DNA of 64,000 nucleotides, taken from positions 6,186,501 to 6,250,500 of the forward strand of contig NC_090129.1 of the NCBI RefSeq assembly GCF_040581485.1. Direction: 5' to 3'. Origin of the DNA: Linepithema humile. Taxonomy: Eukaryota > Arthropoda > Insecta > Hymenoptera > Formicidae. Shown in pieces: positions 1-12,348 of the stretch. A program made the translations under genes and the position numbers. Positions within the stretch are counted from its first letter, which is position 1; every line of letters begins with the position of its first letter. Under the pieces are notes generated by a model. The model searched no databases. It saw only the letters and a list, made by a program, of their open reading frames with translations, and was not told where the DNA came from.

Positions 1-3000
1 AATTATATTTGGTAACTTTCCACCTATCTATGACGTTCATAGACAGTTGTTAGAAGCCCTGCGTTATAGCGCCGCTCACTGGACAGAAGATATTAGTATC
101 GGCAACATATTTCTGAAATTCGAACCAGATTTGGTTAAAGCATATCCCCCATACGTTAACTTTTTCGAAAACACAAAACAGATGTTGGAGGAGTGTGATC
201 AAAATAAACCACGATTTCACGCCTTTTTGAAGAATTGTCAGACGATACCAGAATGCGGTAGACAAAGTTTAAAAGAACTGTTGATTAAACCAGTACAAAG
301 GTTACCCAGTATTAGTTTATTATTAAATGGTAAGATTAATTATTTTTAATTATCGTAATACTTTTTAAAAATTTTGTCGATGCCATCAAAATACTTCTTT
401 TCATTTTTCTACAGATATTCTTAAACATACCGACGAAAATAATCCAGACTATGGCGCGCTGGCAGCTTCTATTTGCTGTATTAAGAAAGTTATGACGTAC
501 ATAAATGAAGACAAAAGGAAAACGGAACGCCAGTTAGCAATGTTCGATATCTTCAATGAAATTGATAATTGCCCACCGCATTTAGTTTCTTCGCATAGGT
601 CGTTTATTAGCAAATGTGACGTAATGGAAGTTACGGAGGGTCTTAGTGGACGGGGTGATCATTTAGTGTTGTTTCTATTCACCGATACTCTTGAAATATG
701 CAAGAAAAGATCGAAAGCTTTTAACTCGTTGAAGAGCCCTAACACGATAAATGGTTTGCAATCGAGTAAACTAAGTCAAGGAAAGCCATATAAACATATC
801 AAAATGTTGTCGCTTAGTACTATACGAAAAGTCGTGGACATACGAGAAACTGACGGTAAATATAATATTAATATACGTAATAAAAAGCTTGAGAGCACAC
901 AAATCCTTATAATTCTAATAATTATTTGGGACATTTTCAGAATGTCACAAAGTGTTTGCACTCGTAGTACGAGGCGCTCAAGAACTGAAAGAAAAGTTAT
1001 TTTCGTTTGTAATTACGGATGAAGAAGTAAACAAAACAAATTACTTGCAGACCTTGTGTAGACAAATGGCTCTTGCCGTTCGTGTAGCCGATGCTGTAAG
1101 TTATATGTAATTCTTGGAATGTAATTTATACTTAACGTGAGATACGGATGTGTCTCTTGATAATTTTGAATATTAGACTTTATAATGTATAGCTGTAATC
1201 TGTTTATTCTATTATTAATCAATGTCTTTTTGTTTTGTTTATCAGGACACATTACTCATTCGATATGATTCTCATCAGCTTGAAGTTGGTACCAGCGATG
1301 TAGCATCAGGAACATTAAAGAAAACAATTAAGTAAGTACATCCGTATTTCGTCTTTACATTGTTCTTTTTGCCAATTTATATCTCGGTATAAGTACTGTC
1401 TTATTTTACATCTAGAAATATCTCTCAAATAGTGATGTTTTACATCATATATCCTATTATAAGACGGGTAGTAAATGGTTTTGAATTTTGTTTCTTATGA
1501 GAAATTTGTTGTTTGTTTTTGAGTTTTTTACAAACTTTGTAGTTGAGTGATTTTATTCTTAAATATCCAATAGAAAAGAGTCAGCAGTTAATTGTGAGAT
1601 TAGATTATTTGGATCAGTAAGATTTTAAACTTTTTTTGCACAACAAACATCTTTATCAGAAAGAGATAATAATGATAAAACACTGCATTCATCCTTACGC
1701 AATGCAATGGCAGATAAAGTTCTATAATCGCGGTGAGAATTAGTTATAGGCACGAACGAGCAAAAGATAGGCAAATGAATTATTGCACTCGCTCAAAGTT
1801 AATACACTTGCACAGCACTGTTGTGCATAATGCATAGCATTGCTTACTAAAAATTATTCTACACTGATTCTCATTGCAATTAAAAGGAATTTGACTTATT
1901 ATTAAATTAATCTTGTTTCTTAATTTTCTATCTGCAAAAATATAAGAAAACCTTGTAAGACATTTAATACTTTTGATAAAAAGATTATCGCTATCATTGT
2001 GCACTACATATATGAATGATAAGATGATATTATTCTCTTCCAAGTTTTTCTCTTTATTCTTGCAACAATACGAAAATGCAGAAACATTTTGAAGTATCTT
2101 ACTATTTGTTGAATGAGATATTGAGTTTCTTTTATTTAAATGACCTAATACTTTTAAACAGTACTGACATATTTTTATAATCAAAAGATTTACTAGTGTA
2201 TATATTTTACTATTAATGCATGATGTAAAAAAATAATGGGACAACCGTTTGGTTACAGGAGCCTATTTCATAATTTTTACCTGGAGTATATGGACCCGTA
2301 TGTGTTCCTACTCAATAGCATGTGTGAAACCACGTTACATGTCCCACTACCGTCAGTTTTCGCACCAGGCTGAATATATTTTTTTACTTGCTTTTTATCC
2401 TCAGCCCCTAATTCAGTGACGTAACTAATTAAGCGCGAGCAAAGGATAGATGAGCAACGTTAGTGGCTCTAAAGAAAATTTAAGAAACAAAATTGATATA
2501 TAACATGAAAATTAATTAAAGTGACTTTGTTGTCAATCAGACGAATATAATTTTTTATATAGACGAATATATTTATATAAAAGTTAGAATAGAAAAAATT
2601 TGTATCTTAATCGTTTTTGGTCTTGCAAAAGTTGGAGCAGAAAAGGCATTTTTTCATTTTATCGCTTTAAAGCCAAAAATTTGTAGTTACGTTATTGAAA
2701 ACCCTCGCTTTTAAAGTTCTGTTTTATGCTTTGATGAATAGATATAATTATTCAGAAAAATTTTGCAGCTCTGACCAGTTCAAGCATAATGTAATGCAAT
2801 TGTAAGCTTTATCAATGAAACTTTCAACTATTGTTTTCTTTAGCTAAAAACTACAAAGGTTGGAGTATTTTATATATGATTTAATTGATTGCTTTTTATT
2901 TTGCTTCAATTAATTTCTTCTTAATAATATTTATTACTTTATCTCTCATTTTTTACTTATATCACACGCACAGACACGCACAAACACGCACACATAAATA

Positions 3001-5050
3001 TCTTATTTGATTTTAATATAAAATCCACCTTTTTTAGAGATCAATTCTTTTTTTATATACATATGTTTTTTAAATATATTTAGTGTTTTATACACATGTT
3101 TTTTTAGCAGATATAATTTCTTAATGTGCAGCCGTGGTGCAATTTTCATCGTCTCTAATTATCCCATGTAATTAGCGATTTATTATCCCATAGACAAATT
3201 TGCATGTACATTTTATATTGTTTGTAGACGTATGATAGATGATATTTTAGCTGCTTGAGCTGGTTTCTTTGATATGGATATTATAGTGTTTATGTGGATT
3301 TGTGGCATAGATCTTGTTAATCTCTAAAATTTTTTTTCCTCTTAGTGAAACAATTTTATTATCTATATTATACATATATGATATTTAGTTATCATATAAT
3401 TTAAAAAATATAATTTTAGATCTTAAAATTATTGACTCAAAAAGGGGAAGAAAAGTTTTAATGTTGTATGTTTAAGTATTTTATAGTGATATGTATCAGA
3501 GAATTTTCAAGGCATATTTTTCTACAGGTTTGCATCTCGTACAAGAGCGAGAGTTGGCCGAGCGTTCAGTTTTAATAAAACACCAAGTAAATTAAACAGA
3601 GCGATGTCTACAATTATGTCGCCATTTGGAACAGCGCATAATCTTGCTCCAACAAACCAACAAATAGCTCAAATGCGGCTAGGTAGCTGCAACAATATCA
3701 GTGTTAGTTGAAAATTTTTTTGACATGAATTTTTCTTATGCTTTTTTCCTTTTCTTTTTCTTTTTCTTTTGCTTGCTTGTTGTCTTCACCTTATCATAGG
3801 AAGTTGAGTTATTTTTGCCATTAATTGTTTGCATTACTTTTGCCATTAATTGTTTGCATTACTTTTGCCATTAAATTCATTTTAATAAAACGGGCTATGA
3901 AACTAAAATTTAGTTTATACACACAATCTATTATATCTTTTTTTTCTACATTTGCTTTCTGTTATTAAATTAACTTTTTTGCTAATGTTACTTAAATAAA
4001 GAATGTCTATCTTTCTCTCTCGTTTTTCTATAAAATTTTATCTATGCTAAATATTTCATTGTTTGCATATTTTTGTAGCTGTATTGAATTTTTTTGATAG
4101 TCCGAGCTAAATGTCAATTTATTTTTCTTCTTTTCTATTAGAACAAAAAATATGTTATTTATCGTTTAGAGGTTTCTCTGAAATTTTCTTTTCTATTTCT
4201 TACTACTTTTCTGTGTGGACTTTTACTTTTTATTACTACTTTTACTTGCACTTCTTATTGCTTCTATTTGCAACATTTATGCAATATATTTATTTTTGTT
4301 ATTATGTGCATTATTTTCACGGAAAAGAAAGAGTATGTTAATAATTATAAATTTTGAAATAAAGTTTCATGCTGACTCAAAATCAATGGATGAACTATAT
4401 TAGGGATCATAAGTAAGTACGTTATATGTAGTCAAAGTATTGAGTTTTTGTTTTATTTAATTATTTCTCAATAAATAATAGTAGTTTTATTTATTTTATT
4501 TTTATTGTTAAATTGTTGTCTATAATTCAAAAATTATTATTAAGCTCGATATATTTGTTTAATATCGTAGTATTGTAAGACTTGATGACGTAAATCAGAA
4601 TAATATATTTACATTTTTTATTAATAAAATTAAGAAACATATAATGAATAAATATATTGCAATTATATCTTTTTCATAATAGATTTAACTTTTTCCTTAC
4701 TAATCTTACATTTACGATCCTTTTCTAATATTGTATATTCTGTGTTATGTTCAATTTACTAATATTGCAAAGCATAAATTCATTATTTAACATAGTTACA
4801 CACTTTATTAAATACCAAGAAACTTAAAAAATTTCCTTTCAAAATAAAATCTCTTAAGTTCTGCTTTATTTTCAATTTTAAATTTGGAGATGAGAAAAGA
4901 ATAGAGGAATGAAGACATTATGTCATATCTTTCCAGGAGCTGGATAATGGTGGTTCAAGTTCTCCAAATAGAGATGATGTTCTAGTAGCACCGATGTCGG
5001 ATCAACCGACGCGAAAGGCCCTCAGTATGGCTTCGCTGCGAAGGTTATAA
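1..5050 (+). CDS. pbl: Pebble/ECT2 RhoGEF, C-terminal six exons (5' end outside window)
   Basis: Guanine-nucleotide exchange factor that in known family members activates RhoA/Rho1 at the cell equator to build the cytokinetic ring. Exons read as join(1..329, 415..855, 941..1095, 1246..1331, 3528..3702, 4937..5050). All introns are GT-AG (donors GTAAGA, GTAAAT, GTAAGT, GTAAGT, GTTAGT), and the joined frame gives 432 residues from base 2 with no internal stop. Residues 1 to about 140 are the C-terminal part of the DH (RhoGEF) domain, with FGNFPPIYDVH near the start, the KPRFHAFLK block, and PVQRLPS at 97-103. Residues about 165-305 are the PH domain (LFLFTDTLEICKKR, then VVDIRETDECHKVFALVV across the exon 2/3 joint). 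The tail is basic (RTRARVGRAFSFNKTPSK) and ends SMASLRRL. FSFNKTP (350-356) matches human ECT2 around its reported C-terminal Cdk1 site. The BRCT repeats that bind centralspindlin lie upstream of the window. I recognise the family from conserved blocks; exon ends are inferred from phase and splice consensus. Confidence 0.95.
1332..3527 (+). other. Intron 4 of pebble/ECT2 (about 2.2 kb)
   Basis: Phase-2 intron between donor GTAAGTAC and an acceptor ending TTTTTCTACAG. It is AT-rich and holds no exon in frame with the flanking coding sequence. A minus-strand open frame at 1780-2244 is AT-rich and low in complexity and is judged to be chance. A patch at about 2240-2480 is less AT-rich than the rest and may be old repeat sequence, but no family was recognised. 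Confidence 0.8.
3703..4936 (+). other. Intron 5 of pebble/ECT2 (about 1.2 kb)
   Basis: Phase-0 intron. The donor GTTAGT is weaker than the other donors of this gene, and the acceptor is CTTTCCAG. If it is not spliced, translation reads two more codons and stops at TGA 3709-3711. The two overlapping open frames at 4111-4403 are T-rich and hydrophobic by composition and are not supported as exons. Confidence 0.75.
3813..3873. repeat. 25-bp tandem repeat, about 2.4 copies
   Basis: Two consecutive identical 25-bp units beginning TTTTGCCATTAATTG, at 3813-3837 and 3838-3862, followed by a partial third copy. It lies inside intron 5 of pebble. Confidence 0.85.
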
Positions 5051-5160
5051 TTAGTGTCAAGAAGTCATACTTCCTTTTGCTATAGTCCTTTAGTATTCTG
5101 AACAAAGAGACGTGCATTTTTAACAAACCACTGTGGTATGTTAAACTAATATATATCTCT

Positions 5161-5184
5161 ATATATATATATATATATATATAT
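5161..5184. repeat. (AT)12 microsatellite
   Basis: Uninterrupted AT dinucleotide run about 110 bp after the pebble stop codon, probably transcribed in the 3' UTR. Confidence 0.95.
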
Positions 5185-5799
5185 TGATATATTCGCCGTT
5201 TAATATACGTCGATATTAATTATAGCTAACGGGAAAACCCTACAGACATATTATAACATTTTTATCCTTTGCAGTTCTGTTCAAAATAATTATGATTACT
5301 TTGTTTTTACAATATAGAAATAATTTGCCTTATAATTTGCCCTAAATATTGCCTTATTTCCAAATACATCATAAAAATGATATTACTGTTACTAGTGCCA
5401 ATAATAATGTCTAGTTATTATTGTTACATTACTATTATTAACATTTCTATTTATTTTATGTATTATCTGTAATTATTGTATATGCTTTCTTAGCTTCCAC
5501 AGATATTTGTCGACAAGACATGATTTTCTCGCGCTTACGTTTCTATTTAATATTACACATTAGACGAACGAAATCGTTGTAATATAACGGTCTACTGCCT
5601 TTTTATATAAATGCAGCTCGTCGAGTCGATTTAATTGTCTTAGGAAATAAATTAATTCAATGATTGACTAATCATTGATAAAAACATATTTCTTTACGAA
5701 TTCGACTTGTTGAATTCGAATTGTTGCTTAAACGATAAATAGGGCTGGATTTACTTATAGATATGCAGGCATGTGCAACAACTTTTTTGATAACAAATA

Positions 5800-5804
<5 letters not shown>

Positions 5805-5830
<26 letters not shown>
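5805..5830. repeat. (TA)13 microsatellite
   Basis: Uninterrupted TA run downstream of the first AATAAA of pebble. Confidence 0.95.
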
Positions 5831-5965
5831 GATCATTATTTAAAGTTTCACTAATTAACATATTTCGTTACATTCATACGATCTTGATACCAAAAGTAAA
5901 AACACTTGTCCGCATGAGAATGAATTAGACAAGTATGCTAACATCTAAGCTACCTACCTACCTAA

Positions 5966-5984
5966 CTGTTAGCTAAGCTAACAG
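5966..5984. repeat. 19-bp palindrome
   Basis: CTGTTAGCT-A-AGCTAACAG: two perfect 9-bp arms around one base. It follows a short run of TACC repeats. It lies in the probable 3' UTR and could form a short hairpin in the transcript. Confidence 0.8.
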
Positions 5985-6074
5985 CATGAAATAAAATGAT
6001 ATCCGTCGTTCAATTAATAATTCTTATCTTTGATACCAGAATTTTGTGCAATTTCAATATTTCACTTACAATAG

Positions 6075-6090
6075 TTTTTTTTTTTTTTTT
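6075..6090. repeat. Poly-T run (16 T)
   Basis: Homopolymer read directly from the sequence. It could be the A-tail of an old retrocopy on the minus strand, but nothing recognisable flanks it. Confidence 0.9.
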
Positions 6091-6215
6091 CACTTCTGTT
6101 TTTCTATCCATTAGAATTTGTTCAGCGGGAGTTATACAGAGGAAGCCTGAGTTATAAAACAATTAATCTACGGCTCTATTTCACTTCGAACATTTTTGTT
6201 ATCAACGCAAATAAA

Positions 6216-9200
6216 TACTACAATAGTGCAGACTTTACGAAGCTTACAAATGTTATAATCCAGATTTTCAAGCAAAATCAAATTTTGGAGAACAAGTCTG
6301 GTGTATGTGCAAAACATTTAAATATGGAGATGAAAGCATTACCGAACACGAATGGTCGAATATATACCATGTGCCAATATAGCCATGTAAATAACACAAA
6401 TGTATATGCTTAAACGCTTGGCTTGTGAGATTTATCCGATCGCACATGCTAATCTTGAAAATGTTATCGACTATCCATTAATCCAGCTAATTAAGCAATT
6501 GAATGAAGAAACATATTGCGAATAATATTATTACTTATTTATGGAGGATAATGTAGCATACAGTAGATGTATCATAGCCAAGGTCATCACGATATTGATT
6601 AAGTTCCTTTTTGATAAGAAAAATTCAATATGTGATAAATATTAATTCGAGGATTGCCGGATGTATACTGTACTGTAGTAATCCTTAAAGTTTTTACATC
6701 ACTTCACTAAACGAATATTTTATAGTTGTGTATCGTTTCGCTAGAAACCGATTTTATACAACATTAATTATTAACAATCCCCGAAACTTGCGCTTACCTG
6801 GTACGATAACATCTTGCCATTATAATTCTATTTGTGAAATTATTACAAGTTATATAGAGCGTGAGATTGTTTACGGGTTTATCAACACGTATTCGTTGTA
6901 TTATATTGTACGGTAAAGTCGAATAATGTTAAACGCTTTAGTTTGCCTTGATCATACATTTCGACTTTACATCAGCATTTTCTTAACAGTCCGTTTTGCG
7001 AATTAATCGATTAAAATTTATTTACTTTTACATCAGGCACAAAGTGAAAAAAAGATTAAATATTTTATTTAACTGCAAAATAATTGTTTGCTTAACAGAA
7101 AATTGTAGGTACAAAATTATTTTCTTTCCGCGATTTTTTTTATTTTACTTGTATAAAATAACAGTGGTATTGCAAATTAATTAAAGGAAGCTGATGATCA
7201 AGCTTTATCATTTTTATAATCTTCCGAACTATAATTGATTTCTTTGTATCATTTACATATATGTTATGGAAAAAAATCCTGCATTACAATATCAATATAA
7301 TATTGATAAATATATTTTTGGACCATTGTATTAATTGATTAAAAAAAGATACAACGACAATTACAAAAGACTGTAGAGAAGACAGAAAATGAAAATGGTT
7401 TCAGTCATTGTTTATAAAAGCTTACGGTGTTTTTAATGCAATTTTATATTGCTGATTATATTCTGCCATCTTTTATGGTAAATATGCTTTGTGCCTTAAG
7501 TACGATGAAGTATGAATAAAATTTGTATTGTATGATGTACTTTGCGTATGCGTGATTCGAAACAAGTTAATTAGCGACATAGTTTTTCTCTTGATTTGTC
7601 GAGGTTCTTTGGTAATGCCTCGTGTTGTACGACTTGTGTTAGGTAATTTAAGATACCGATATTCTGCACACTGCTATATTTTATCTCGGACCAGTGATAC
7701 GGTACTTTATACTTTCCTGTGACATAAAGTTTTCCGTGATAATGAAAAAGTACTTTTGCAGATGTTATTTGTGTGCATATTTACTAAAATAGGTATTACA
7801 ATAGGCATTACTTGTTTATAATAAGTCGTTAGGCAGAGTAATAGCAAGAAAAAATTATACAAAAAAAAGAAAGAAGAATAAGATTTTTACATACACCAAT
7901 TTCTATGCGTAAATCAGCATGAAATTTTATGTTAAATACTTTTGCGATTGCAATTTTTCTTAAAATAAAAATTAATATGACATATATGATTATACTGCCA
8001 AACGGCTCAATTTATCGTATGAGAATTCGAGCGTTAAAACGAGTCGACTTTGTGACTCATAGAAAGTTATGAATGTTTACTCGGACACCTGTCTTGTGCG
8101 TAGGTATCAGTATCATTGATGTAAAATATTAACTGGCGCATCGGAACCGCATCGGAATATATCGATTACATTCGCGTTTGTGACCAATCTGTCGAGTTTC
8201 ATTGGTTTTTCTTATTTCGAGAAGTGTTGATTGATGAAGATTTAGCATGAGAGTCGTGTAGCGATATGCCGAAACAAGTGTCCTTGAATTAGATGCATTG
8301 TAAATAGTAAAGTTAAGTACCGCAGAAGTTAATGTAGAGAACATTTTTTACTACACGCGTAAAAGTTATCGTAATATCGTCTTATTATTTTCTCGCGCAG
8401 TTATTATTTATATGATACTGTAATTGAATGTATAAATTTAACCTTTACTATGTAAAACCAAAACAAGTTATTCATTTTTTCGCACAACACTTGTCCATTT
8501 CCCAATTCATCCATTTCGTCTATTCGAAACACTCATCAAACACGCGTGATGTTAGTATCAAAAGCTCTCTATCGAAAAATATATTCACGTACGATTTTAT
8601 TAGCAATAAGACTGCATTTGCATTTTCTGAGGTGCATAAATGTTTCATAAATCAATAAATTGGAAAAGTCTTCAGCTGAAGCAAACTGCAGACTTGAAGC
8701 GATTACAGTCCGGCGTCATTTTGACACGATTCGAAAGGTCGCAATAAAGGTAATTTATTATCAAGTTGCAGTACCATAGACGTATCTTCACGGATGGAAG
8801 AAGTTAACTCAATGCGAATCAAACCGTCGTCGTACGTTGATTCGCGTCTCGCGTGTTTTCTTCAGCAAACGTTCACCAAAAATACGCGCAATTTAGGCGA
8901 AAACAGACGCCGAACGGACTTGGCTCTACACCAAGAAAGACAAATATCGGCGTTGAAATGGATGAGATAAGTTTTCAATGGTTCTGCAAATATATTCAAG
9001 ATTCAATAAAAAAATTATTTTATAATTATTTCTAAAAACAAACTTTTATTGGATATTGGATGCATTTAAAGCATCATCGATAAAGTATTTTATCGATTTA
9101 GTGATCATTTCCATGCTAATTAAATTCATATTTTGAAATCAGGCTTTGCTTTAAATGCCCGTAATACACACAGTGAAATTATCACAAAAATAATTTCAAT

Positions 9201-11272
9201 TATGATTAATAATTCTAATTAACTATAATTAATCAATTATTTATATATCTTATTTATGCGAGATATTTCCAACAGGCTTTGTTATCTGCATTCTATAGAA
9301 ATAATTAGAGTTAATCGTGTTCTATAAATATCAAATAATGCAATATAATATCCCATCCTTGTAGTAATTAGTTACTGCAATTATATCGCTAGGGATAAAG
9401 CTGCGGATATGTCTCATTATTACATTTCTACTATTTCATAAATTATATTCATGTAAATAGTATTCCTAAATCATTCCAGCGTGCACTGATATTAACGAGA
9501 TTTTTGAAATACAAATAATACCAATATTTCACATTCTCTCCGATTGACCTGTTTGATATTGTCGAATTGATGAAAATGAGTGAATACGTGTGAATAAATA
9601 TCTTCCATATACTACATTAAAATTTATGAAAACTAAAATTTTTTATTTTTTTACAATATATTTTTTACTAAAAGTAACAAAATGTGCAAAATTGCTGACA
9701 GAAGTGAAAAAATTCTAAAAAAAGCAAATACTTTAATAAAAATATTTAATGTGTAATTACATGAGAAATGTATAAAAATATTTTTGTGTTCATAAGTTTT
9801 AAATCCTTCGCTGTTAACAATGAGAACAATTAATTCTCTGCCAACAATTAATTTGCAATTAATTCTGCACCACTTGAAATCCCTAAATAGCGGAAACTCG
9901 CGACGGATAACATGATATCGATGACACTGCATTAAACATATCTCCAAAGCAATATAAACCCGGTCTAGCTCAATTTGCGCTCAGATAAGCACGGAAACAA
10001 GTTTGATCGAAATCAACAACTCAAGTTGAGATCGAACGTTGGACTGAACAAAGGCGTAATGCGGTTAAATTAACCGATGCACGGTTTTCCCTGGAAATAG
10101 GCTATGAAACAGCAAACTCGGTTAACAGCGATGCGTTTCGCGCCTCTGTTTCCCGATATAAATTACAACTCGGCAATCGTAGAATCAATATCGCTCTTCT
10201 GCTCTTTACGAGGTATTCACCTTCTATTTCTCTGATATTCTTAACTTTTGATTGCATCACTGAATAAAAGTTTAAGTACACCCAATGTATAAAAGATACT
10301 TCTTCAGAGTAGATAAATCCGATAAGGAGAAGAGAGAAATTCTACTTTTGATGGAGTGTATTCAGAATTTTATTCGACGATATATCTAAAAGAAATTACG
10401 TCCATCGCGATATCTTGTTAAGAAATAATAATATCTCTGAGATATCTTTAAACAAGCACAAAAAAGCCCTAAAAAATAACTTGCCTTATACATCGTGTGT
10501 CATCTATTGTATAATGCATGATCTAATGTATAAAAAAATTTTATTTTATATTATAGCATATACACAACAACAAAAATTCTCAACTGGATGAATTCACTTA
10601 CTTTATAATTTCCTGTTCTTGTGATCCTCTTTGAACACAGTAATGTACTGATGATATTTTACGGAAATTGAAATATGTTTTAATTTAGCCGTACATTTTC
10701 GTTTATTGCGGAATATTAGAGACCATATATATCACTTACTTCAGCAACATGCAAAAATTCTCCGCGAAAAGACTCATCTTTCGTTTTCTTGTAATAAATA
10801 CAACACTTTTATTAGTGCTACATACAATAGTTGTGATAGTTCTATTAGTATTATAAAATTCCATGCACAATTTCAGGTTTGGTAAACATTAAATATGCGC
10901 GAGCAATGCGCTATATTAAATTCGACTTTGGTAGATATTGTGACGGAAAAGTTGTTTCTACAATTTATATAAATTACTTTTACTTTTATATATATATATA
11001 TATATATTAGAGTCCTTTTTTTTGATGGAGATAAATCCGATAACTTTCAATCGTGTCGTATAATTCTTGTGCCGCGAAGATTGTATGCTTATTGGAATGA
11101 ACTTGATATATTTCTGAAACGCAAAGTTTTAAATTGAGTTCCTCCACAGAGAGTTGCGCGATGTTGCTAAATAACTATTAAATAATAAATTCATAACTCG
11201 CAGAGAAACTCAGTTTTGGAAATTCAGAATTCAGAAATCTATAAAACTTTCTCCGAGCAGTGCGCAGTCGTT
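6216..11272. other. AT-rich spacer, no gene seen
   Basis: About 5 kb of AT-rich DNA between pebble and the repeat block. Open frames here are all under 100 codons, A/T-rich and unlike any protein I know. A slightly more CpG-rich patch lies at about 8.0-8.9 kb. It has small open frames on both strands but no convincing splice-bounded exon. A short TA palindrome sits at 7291-7307. Confidence 0.6.
10987..11007. repeat. (TA)n microsatellite
   Basis: Uninterrupted TA run of about 10 units. Confidence 0.95.
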
Positions 11273-11383
11273 TCCACTCTTAAAAAAGGCATGAGAAGTC
11301 GATAGTCTAATGTATCGAAATCTCGAAAGTATCGAAGTTTATTGTTGCAGTTTTATCGCGACGCTGATTGGTTATCTCAATGT

Positions 11384-11503
11384 CATATGCGAAAAATATA
11401 TTTTTACAGTTTATATTTAAATGGTTGTCAAGGCAATATTGATCATGTGCAAAAAATATATTTTGACAGTTTATATTTAAATGGTTGTCAAGGCAATATT
11501 GAT
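11384..11503. repeat. 60-bp direct duplication (2 copies)
   Basis: Units 11384-11443 and 11444-11503 differ at only a few bases and share the block AAATGGTTGTCAAGGCAATA. It lies inside the degenerate Helitron-like element. Confidence 0.9.
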
Positions 11504-11664
11504 TAGCAATTTATAAATGTTTCTATGACAATTGTTTACATTTTCTCAAGCTGTCAAATTGTATTCAAATAAAAAAGGAATTTAAAAATATGTAAAAAAT
11601 TAGGACGTTGATTATAAATTTTTTTGCAAAATTATTTAGATATTTTTTACTTGTATATTTTTTC

Positions 11665-11756
11665 TAATTACCAAATATTTGGTAATGGAAACTAAATAAT
11701 TTCGTCCTAATTACCAAATATTTGGTAATAATTACTAAACCATTTCGTCCTAATTA
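11665..11756. repeat. 43-bp repeat carrying an 18-bp palindrome
   Basis: The palindrome TTACCAAATATTTGGTAA occurs at 11668-11685 and again at 11711-11728. TAATTA starts at 11665, 11708 and 11751, exactly 43 bp apart, and the block TTTCGTCCTAATTA precedes the second and third. The third copy is cut off by the start of the 48-bp array. Confidence 0.85.
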
Positions 11757-11759
11757 ATC

Positions 11760-12348
11760 ATAAAATTATGGTTGGATCTACCACAATGGATTATGGTCGA
11801 TCCAACTATAAAATTATGGTTGGATTTACCACAATGGATTATGGTCGATCCAACTATAAAATTATGGTTGGATCTACTATAACGGATTATGGTCGATCCA
11901 ACTATAAAATTATGGTTGGATCTACCACAATGGATTATGGTCGATCCAACTATAAAATTATGGTTGGATCTACCACAATGGATTATGGTCGATCCAACTA
12001 TAAAATTATGGTTGGATCTACCACAATGGATTATGGTCGATCCAACTATAAAATTATGGTTGGATCTACCACAATGGATTATGGTCGATCCAACTATAAA
12101 ATTATGGTTGGATCTACTATAACGGATTATGGTCGATCCAACTATAAAATTATGGTTGGATCTACCACAATGGATTATGGTCGATCCAACTATAAAATTA
12201 TGGTTGGATCTACCACAATGGATTATGGTCGATCCAACTATAAAATTATGGTTGGATCTACCACAATGGATTATGGTCGATCCAACTATAAAATTATGGT
12301 TGGATCTACCACAACGGATTATGGTCGATCCAACTATAAAATTATGGT
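11760..12348. repeat. 48-bp minisatellite, about 12 units
   Basis: Twelve nearly identical 48-bp units. Each holds GTTGGATCTACCA and TGGTCGATCCAAC, a 13-bp inverted repeat with one mismatch around a 10-base spacer, so every unit can fold. A CTACTATAACGG variant occurs in units 3 and 8, five units (240 bp) apart, which points to block-wise expansion. Because 48 is a multiple of 3, two + frames stay open and give repetitive 'proteins' (MVGSTTMDYGRSNYKI). These are artefacts of the period and not evidence of coding. Confidence 0.95.

Larger units (their letters stand above)
5051..6215 (+). other. 3' UTR of pebble/ECT2, end not fixed
   Basis: AT-rich sequence directly after the TAA stop. The first canonical AATAAA is at 5646-5651, with others at 5990-5995 and 6210-6215. 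Which one is used cannot be decided without transcript ends, so the right boundary is only the last of these three signals. Confidence 0.5.

Noticed and set aside
4111..4403. Two overlapping hydrophobic frames inside pebble intron 5
   Set aside because: T-rich composition gives Phe/Tyr/Leu codons by chance; no splice sites fit the gene's phase.
8853..9035. Possible terminal exon after a TTTTCTTCAG acceptor-like sequence
   Set aside because: Neither open frame after the acceptor gives a recognisable protein and no upstream partner exon was found.
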